DNA of 9,479 nucleotides. Source: 2-12-FULL-60-19 sp041483675. GTDB taxonomy: Bacteria > Desulfobacterota > Binatia > UBA9968. The notes under the pieces are model-generated. The model was not told where the DNA came from and did no database searches. It saw only the letters and a program-made list of their open reading frames with translations. Below, piece by piece: positions 5,995-9,479 of the stretch (position 1 is its first letter; the number at the start of each line of letters is the position of its first letter). Made by a program: the position numbers and the translations under genes. The DNA is taken from positions 1-9,479 of the forward strand of contig JBGPGE010000144.1 in NCBI GenBank assembly GCA_041483675.1, read 5' to 3'.

Positions 5995-6438
5995 CTACTT
6001 CTGCGGAATAATTTCCGTATACCCTGCGATCGAAACGGTCGTCTCGTAGCGGCCGTCCGTGCCCGAGCGTAAAGGTGGCGAAGGCTGATAACTGAACGCC
6101 TTGTTGCCACCCGCCGCGATCTCCCCTGCCACCGTCTGATAGACGGCTTCACCCATGTCGTCCCGTGGCGGGCGGAATTCGTTCGTCCAGTGCCAACTGT
6201 AGCGGATGAGCACCTCCACGTCGCGCAGCGTCCGTGAGGAGTTGTTCACCAGCTCGCCCGAGACCTGCCCGTCCTTAACCGTTAGGTTGCGGATCGTGAC
6301 GACCTGCGCCGCTTGCTCCGCGGCCGCCAGCATCGCCTGCGCGCTCTGTCCCTCCCGCGCCGACCCCACAACGCCGAGCGCCGCCATCGCCGCGATCATG
6401 GTCAGGTAACCAATTGCCACTTTGAACTGTTTACTCAT
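5995..6438 (-). CDS. Small exported protein, probable beta-sandwich domain (FxLYD-like), function unknown
   Basis: This 147-residue protein has an N-terminal signal peptide or membrane anchor (MSKQFK, hydrophobic stretch of about residues 7-25; possible cleavage after GSA or QSA). The rest resembles the small extracytoplasmic beta-sandwich domains that open with a statement such as VTIRNLTVKDGQVSGELVNN and continue with DVEVLIRYSW and an extended strand pattern (FxLYD or DUF3426-like). That assignment is by pattern only. No Cys, lipobox or catalytic motif is seen. The ATG at 6438 follows an excellent ribosome site, AGGAGGTGA, by 6 bases. It converges with the SH3b gene and ends at a hairpin terminator. 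It is transcribed alone, divergently from ybgC, and is probably periplasmic. Confidence 0.8.
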   Translation of the reverse strand: MSKQFKVAIGYLTMIAAMAALGVVGSAREGQSAQAMLAAAEQAAQVVTIRNLTVKDGQVSGELVNNSSRTLRDVEVLIRYSWHWTNEFRPPRDDMGEAVYQTVAGEIAAGGNKAFSYQPSPPLRSGTDGRYETTVSIAGYTEIIPQK

Positions 6439-6463
6439 ACGATGTCACCTCCTAAACGCTAAT

Positions 6464-6490
6464 CTTGCGCGGAGGCGCAAGCTCTGTCAA
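6464..6490 (-). promoter_or_regulatory. -35 box with an adjoining perfect dyad, possible operator
   Basis: Upstream of the 5995-6438 gene, minus strand, a perfect TTGACA (6485-6490) is followed 3 bases on by an 18-base dyad, CTTGCGC-GGAG-GCGCAAG (6464-6481). The dyad would occupy the spacer between -35 and -10, as operators of MerR-type regulators do. A convincing -10 is not visible (CAAGAT at 17 bases or GATTAG at 20 bases, each three of six), so the promoter itself is tentative. The same bases could form a hairpin if transcribed. Confidence 0.35.
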
Positions 6491-6568
6491 GCGGTCTCCG
6501 CCGCCGGTGACAGCACCGTTGCTGCGCCGGCAAAAACCGGCTAGAAAGTCTGTCTAGACGCAAGTGCG

Positions 6569-7009
6569 ATGAAGAACCTGGCAACATATCGCGTCATCTA
6601 CGGCGACACCGACCAGATGGGCGTCGCCTACTACGCCAACTATCTAAGATGGTTCGAAATGGGGAGAACAGAGCTGCTGCGCCAGATCGGTATGCCCTAC
6701 TCGTCCATCGAAGAAAAAGGATTCTTCTTTCCCGTGGTCGAAGTCTCTTGCCGCTACCTCAAGCCGGCGCGATTCGACGACGAGATCGCCGTCGAAACGA
6801 CGCTCACGGCGCTGACCCGCGCTTCGTTGGAGTTCAGCTACAGGATCTCGCGCAAGAGCAACAGCCAACTCCTCGCCGAAGGCTCCACCCGCCACGCCTG
6901 CGTGGACCGCGAGGGAAAGGTTGCCAAAATCTCGACGGTGTTGGAGAACGCGCTGAAAGCCGCAGTCACGCCCCTCCCCAATGCAGGTACAAACGAATCG
7001 GGTTCTTAG
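6569..7009 (+). CDS. ybgC: Acyl-CoA thioesterase, YbgC/4HBT hotdog family
   Basis: This 146-residue cytoplasmic protein has the hotdog fold signature of the YbgC / 4-hydroxybenzoyl-CoA thioesterase family, which hydrolyse acyl-CoA or acyl-ACP thioesters. The active-site segment YGDTDQMGVAYYANYLRWFE (residues 11-30) holds the catalytic Asp15, equivalent to Asp17 of Pseudomonas 4-HBT. The later RYLKPARFDDEI and STRHACVD segments fit the family, and the length is slightly above the usual 130-140. In many Proteobacteria ybgC heads the tol-pal operon, but no tolQRAB follows here. The ATG at 6569 has only a weak ribosome site. A faint promoter, TTGCTG (6519-6524) and TAGAAA (6542-6547) 17 bases apart, is possible. 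The substrate could be a short-chain or aromatic acyl-CoA; a link with the aromatic oxygenase upstream is speculative. Confidence 0.92.
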   Translation: MKNLATYRVIYGDTDQMGVAYYANYLRWFEMGRTELLRQIGMPYSSIEEKGFFFPVVEVSCRYLKPARFDDEIAVETTLTALTRASLEFSYRISRKSNSQLLAEGSTRHACVDREGKVAKISTVLENALKAAVTPLPNAGTNESGS

Positions 7010-7037
7010 CGCGTCAAAGCCGCCGCAGTTTCATGGC

Positions 7038-7062
7038 CGCCTTTGAGCTGCCAAAAAAGGCG
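7038..7062. terminator. Weak hairpin after ybgC
   Basis: CGCCTTT pairs with AAAGGCG (7 bp) across an 11-base loop, 28 bases after the ybgC stop. No U-run follows, and it abuts the -35 box of the next gene pair, so it may insulate the two units or be chance. Confidence 0.25.
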
Positions 7063-7063
7063 C

Positions 7064-7092
7064 TTGTCATGTTCGGCCCCATCGCATAAAAT
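7064..7092 (+). promoter_or_regulatory. Near-consensus sigma-70 promoter of the RHH-PIN pair
   Basis: TTGTCA (7064-7069) and TAAAAT (7087-7092) each match five of six consensus bases and are separated by exactly 17 bases. Transcription would start near 7099, about 19 bases before the RHH ATG, with GGGGAGGT as ribosome site in the short leader. This is the best promoter in the window. Confidence 0.7.
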
Positions 7093-7105
7093 CGCCGACA
7101 TGGGG
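7077..7105. promoter_or_regulatory. Inverted repeat flanking the -10, possible autoregulatory operator
   Basis: CCCCAT (7077-7082) and ATGGGG (7100-7105) are inverted copies straddling the -10 box and the start of transcription. RHH antitoxins usually bind such sites in their own promoter. Only 6 bp per arm match with a 17-base gap, so chance is possible. Confidence 0.3.
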
Positions 7106-7117
7106 AGGTAATCAGTT

Positions 7118-7321
7118 ATGAAATCAATCCAGATCGAATTGCCTGAAAAATTGGTTCAGGAGCTCGATGCGATGGTCAGGGAAGGTTGGTTTAGGAATGA
7201 AGGCGAAGCCGTGCGTTCGGCCGTGTTGGATTTTGTTCGCCGTCATCGCCTTGAGTTGCTGGAGCGGTTCCAGCGTGAGGATATTGCATGGGCAATCAAG
7301 CAGAAAGGGGCAACGGGTTGA
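7118..7321 (+). CDS. Ribbon-helix-helix antitoxin-like DNA-binding protein
   Basis: This 67-residue protein has a ribbon-helix-helix N-terminus typical of CopG/ParD-type antitoxins: strand MKSIQIELP (residues 1-9), helix EKLVQELDAMVREG, turn and helix RNEGEAVRSAVLDFVRRH (about 26-43), then a charged C-terminal helix. Such proteins dimerise to bind DNA through the strand and neutralise a toxin with the C-terminal part. It is followed and overlapped by a PIN-domain gene, the usual toxin partner. The ATG is preceded by a strong ribosome site, GGGGAGGT, and by a near-consensus promoter. It likely represses its own transcription, by family analogy. The alternative is an orphan regulator of a housekeeping PIN nuclease. 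Confidence 0.88.
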   Translation: MKSIQIELPEKLVQELDAMVREGWFRNEGEAVRSAVLDFVRRHRLELLERFQREDIAWAIKQKGATG

Positions 7322-7815
7322 GGTTGGTTGTCTCCGACACCGGACCTTTGCTGCATATGGGCGAAGCGGATGCCCTGCTGTTCCTGACTTGGACGGGTGA
7401 GGTTTCTATCCCCAAAGCTGTGGAAAGGGAGATGACTCAGCAGGACCCTCTCTGGCAGAGCCAAAGGCCGGCCTGGATACATGTGCAGGATCTGGCCGGT
7501 CCTTACAAGGTCGAAGCAGCGGCGTGGGGACAGGCTGGGCTCTTGGGGTCCGGAGAAGCGGAGGCTATCGCCCTGGCCAGGCAGGTGAAGGCTCATTGGC
7601 TGCTCACGGACGATGCAGCGGCAAGGCTGTTCGCACAGACGTTGGGCATTGAGGTGCATGGCTCAGTAGGAATCGTGCTGTGGGCTGCGGCCGTCGGTCG
7701 CCTCAACCGGGCCGATACCGAAGCCGCTCTGGATCGACTGGCGCAATCTTCGCTCTGGATCTCCCCCAAGGTCTTAACGGAAGCAAGGGCAGCCTTGGCT
7801 CATTTATTCCCGTAG
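7288..7815 (+). CDS. PIN-domain (DUF3368) putative RNase toxin
   Basis: This 175-residue protein has the PIN nuclease layout of the DUF3368 group: VVSDTGPLL with Asp17, a central acidic segment GSGEAEAIALA with Glu90 and Glu92, and LLTDDAAAR with Asp108 and Asp109. These acidic residues coordinate the Mg2+ or Mn2+ used to cut RNA. The end (GSVGIVLWAA, ISPKVLTEA) matches the group. With its RHH partner it forms a VapBC-like toxin-antitoxin module. The ATG at 7288 overlaps the antitoxin gene by 34 bases and has GAGG 9 bases upstream. A TTG at 7318 that overlaps the antitoxin TGA as TTGA, with AAAGGGG ahead of it, gives MRLVVSDTG and fits the family N-terminus equally well, so the start is open. 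It converges with livF. Confidence 0.87.
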   Translation: MGNQAERGNGLRLVVSDTGPLLHMGEADALLFLTWTGEVSIPKAVEREMTQQDPLWQSQRPAWIHVQDLAGPYKVEAAAWGQAGLLGSGEAEAIALARQVKAHWLLTDDAAARLFAQTLGIEVHGSVGIVLWAAAVGRLNRADTEAALDRLAQSSLWISPKVLTEARAALAHLFP

Positions 7816-7851
7816 ACGAAGGAAAAATAGCAAAAAATTCTTACCGGCTTG

Positions 7852-7875
7852 GAGAGTGTTTCCAAAACTACTCTC
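7852..7875. terminator. Hairpin between the PIN gene and livF
   Basis: GAGAGT-GTTT pairs with AAAC-T-ACTCTC (10 pairs, one bulged T, 3-base loop). It lies between converging genes, 12 bases beyond the livF stop and 36 beyond the PIN stop. On the minus strand a T6 run occurs 14 bases later, too far for a canonical terminator, so a role in both directions is likely but unproven. Confidence 0.4.
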
Positions 7876-7887
7876 TCCCCTTCCCCC

Positions 7888-8604
7888 CTACAGAAAAATC
7901 TCCCTGATTCGGTCCCCTGCCAAAAGATCCGCCGAAGCGCCTGAGTAGATTACCCGGCCCATCTTCAAAAGATAAGCGCGCTGACTGATCTTTAGAACTT
8001 CCCTCACTTTCTGCTCAACGATTAGGATGGTGGTTCCCAAGAGCCGGTTGATCTCGGTCAACTTTTGAAAAGCTTCTCGAACTAGAGACGGCGACAGGCC
8101 CAAGGAAGGCTCATCCAATAGCAGGAGCCTTGGCGAGAGCATCAAGATGTTGGCCAGAGAGAGCATCTGCTTTTCGCCGCCGCTTAGAGAGCCGGCCAGT
8201 TGCGCCTGTCTTGACTTCAGGGCGGGAAACAGTGAATAGGCGTCGTCCATCTTTTTTTCGACCTGGGCTTTGCCGTCCAGCGTGTAGGCTGCCGTTTCGA
8301 GATTTTCTCGCACCGTCAACTCGGTAAAAACGCGGTTGCCCTGGGGAGCATACGCTATCCCCTTCCGCACCTTTGCTGGCGGCGACCAGTTTTTGACTGC
8401 TTCGCCCTTATACCAAAGCTCCCCTTTCCAAACCGGGATAAGTCCGAAGAGCGCCTTGAGCAGAGTCGATTTACCAGCGCCGTTATGACCGATGATCGCG
8501 ACTATCTCCCCTTCCTGGACTGCCAGGTCGATGCCGTAGAGGACTTGCTTTGGGCCATACCCAGCTTCCAGACCCGTGACTTTCATAATTTCTTTGGCTG
8601 TCAC
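7888..8604 (-). CDS. livF: Branched-chain amino-acid-type ABC importer ATPase, LivF
   Basis: This 238-residue protein is the LivF-type nucleotide-binding subunit of a hydrophobic amino acid importer at the inner face of the cytoplasmic membrane. Walker A is GHNGAGKST (39-47), the Q-loop glutamine is Gln88 (APQGN), the ABC signature is LSGGE (140-144), and Walker B is LLLLDE (160-165) with SLGLSP after it. The switch position has Gln198 (IVEQ) instead of His, as is usual in LivF. The GTG start at 8604 overlaps the livG TGA by 4 bases, giving translational coupling; an ATG at 8586 is an alternative. It is last in the livM-livG-livF order. Homologous systems also move amides, urea or aromatic acids, so the true substrate is open. 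Confidence 0.95.
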   Translation of the reverse strand: MTAKEIMKVTGLEAGYGPKQVLYGIDLAVQEGEIVAIIGHNGAGKSTLLKALFGLIPVWKGELWYKGEAVKNWSPPAKVRKGIAYAPQGNRVFTELTVRENLETAAYTLDGKAQVEKKMDDAYSLFPALKSRQAQLAGSLSGGEKQMLSLANILMLSPRLLLLDEPSLGLSPSLVREAFQKLTEINRLLGTTILIVEQKVREVLKISQRAYLLKMGRVIYSGASADLLAGDRIREIFL

Positions 8605-9353
8605 GTCAGGTACGCCTCGATGATTTCTTTCCGTCCCAAAACCTCGTCCCTGGACCCCGAGGCGATCACCTTTCCCTCATCCATAACGATAACCTGGTCG
8701 GCCACGCTTCTCACCGCCTCGATGTCATGCTCGATGAAAACAACGGTCTTGCCTTGCTCTTTGAGCTGGAGCATGTGTCGTAAGATTTGGGACGCCATAT
8801 CCGGGTGGACGCCCGCCACCGGCTCGTCCAGCAACAGAATCTCTGTCTCCATTGCCAAGCAACAAAGGAGCGTCAAAAACTTTTGCTGGCCATAGGATAG
8901 ATTGCCCGCGAGTTCGTCGTTTAACGGAACAAGGCTGCCAAAACCCATTAGACGAAACGTAAGCTCCACTACGCTCCCCTCGGCTTCGCCTTGACGCCCG
9001 AAGAGAGCGCGCCAGAACCCTTCACGTTTCTGATTCGGATAGGCAAGCCGTAGGTTATTGCGGACCGACATCTGTCTTATCAGCCGCAGGTCTTGAAAGG
9101 TTCGTGAGATGCCCTGCCGCGCGATCTTGTGAGGCGGAGTTCCATTCAGCCCCTTGCCACGGAACCGAATCTCCCCATGCTCGGGTGAAAGAAATCCGGT
9201 GATCAAATTGAACAGGGTTGTTTTTCCCGCACCGTTCGGCCCGATGATGGCCGTAATGGTTTTCTGTTCAACAGCGAAAGAGGCCCCGTCGACGGCCACG
9301 GTTCCGTTGAAAGCCTTTCTCAGATCGCTTCCGGTCAAGATCGCTTCGCCCAT
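8601..9353 (-). CDS. livG: Branched-chain amino-acid-type ABC importer ATPase, LivG
   Basis: This 250-residue protein is the LivG-type nucleotide-binding subunit that pairs with LivF. Walker A is GPNGAGKTT (38-46), the ABC signature is LSYGQQ (152-157), the form typical of LivG, Walker B is ILLLDE (172-177), and the switch histidine is His209 in FIEHD. The ATG at 9353 directly abuts the stop of the upstream permease gene (TAG at 9354-9356), with AGAGG 7 bases before the ATG, inside the end of that gene. The 4-base overlap with livF continues the coupling. The promoter must lie outside the window. Confidence 0.95.
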   Translation of the reverse strand: MGEAILTGSDLRKAFNGTVAVDGASFAVEQKTITAIIGPNGAGKTTLFNLITGFLSPEHGEIRFRGKGLNGTPPHKIARQGISRTFQDLRLIRQMSVRNNLRLAYPNQKREGFWRALFGRQGEAEGSVVELTFRLMGFGSLVPLNDELAGNLSYGQQKFLTLLCCLAMETEILLLDEPVAGVHPDMASQILRHMLQLKEQGKTVVFIEHDIEAVRSVADQVIVMDEGKVIASGSRDEVLGRKEIIEAYLT

Positions 9354-9479
9354 CTAGTGCCTCTGAAGACTGAACTCGCCGACCAGCCCCTGAGGTCGGT
9401 AAAGCATCATGAGAACCAGGAGACTGCCGTAAAATATCTGCCGCAGGTTGGCGGCAACGCTGCTTGGAAGACCGACAAA
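9354..9479 (-). CDS. livM: Branched-chain amino-acid-type ABC importer permease LivM, C-terminus only
   Basis: Only the last 41 residues are present; the rest lies beyond the right edge. The reading frame ends with RQIFYGSLLVLMMLYRPQGL followed by a short tail. A last transmembrane helix followed by RPQGLxG is typical of the end of LivM-type inner-membrane permeases. LivH ends differently, and position directly before livG also supports LivM. The TAG stop at 9354-9356 touches the livG ATG with no gap. Confidence 0.85.
   Translation of the reverse strand, partial: FVGLPSSVAANLRQIFYGSLLVLMMLYRPQGLVGEFSLQRH

Noticed and set aside
6569..7009. ybgC as the head of a tol-pal operon linked to the OmpA lipoproteins
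   Set aside because: No tolQ, tolR, tolA or tolB follows; the next genes are a toxin-antitoxin-like pair, and the lipoproteins are on the other strand 1.4 kb away.
6649..7089. 146-residue plus-strand open frame overlapping ybgC
   Set aside because: It is an out-of-frame shadow of the thioesterase with no family resemblance.

Overview
The window looks like chromosomal DNA from a Gram-negative, didermal bacterium: it encodes two outer-membrane-type lipoproteins with peptidoglycan-binding OmpA domains, several Sec-exported proteins and periplasmic solute receptors. TAXI receptor, orphan family 1 binding protein, Rieske oxygenase and Liv-type ABC transporter together are typical of metabolically broad soil or groundwater lineages (uncultivated Desulfobacterota/Binatota-like, Methylomirabilota or Betaproteobacteria). 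No rRNA or strict lineage marker is present, so this placement is a weak inference. No phage, insertion sequence, CRISPR array, tRNA or rRNA was seen.

Layout. (1) 1-2046, minus strand: a TAXI-family receptor followed by a ring-hydroxylating Rieske oxygenase alpha subunit that runs off the left edge. (2) 2108-3241, plus: an exported family 1 substrate-binding protein without its permease or ATPase, ending at a strong 12-bp hairpin. (3) 3298-5169, minus: a three-gene envelope operon. An OmpA-type lipoprotein carrying 47 consecutive prolines comes first, then a small unrecognised secreted protein, then a second OmpA-type lipoprotein (about 77% identical over the C-terminal domain) with a short proline linker. 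(4) 5323-5868, plus, divergent from that operon: an exported protein with two bacterial SH3 domains. (5) An 81-bp stretch able to fold as a three-helix junction, then a terminator. (6) 5995-6438, minus: a small exported probable beta-sandwich protein. (7) 6569-7009, plus: a YbgC/4HBT acyl-CoA thioesterase. (8) 7118-7815, plus: a ribbon-helix-helix plus PIN (DUF3368) toxin-antitoxin-like pair with its own near-consensus promoter. (9) 7888-9479, minus: livF, livG and the end of livM from a branched-chain amino-acid-type importer, tightly coupled (livM stop abuts livG start; livG and livF overlap by 4 bases).

How the genes fit together. Regions 3-6 (about 3.3-6.4 kb) form an envelope island: all five genes encode exported proteins, and three carry known or likely cell-wall-binding domains. 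Regions 1, 2 and 9 are small-molecule uptake and catabolism. The most unusual element is the pure 47-proline linker encoded almost equally by CCG, CCT and CCA with no CCC codon. A wholly new multi-gene system is not evident; the envelope cluster with its unrecognised middle gene is the best candidate for something undescribed.
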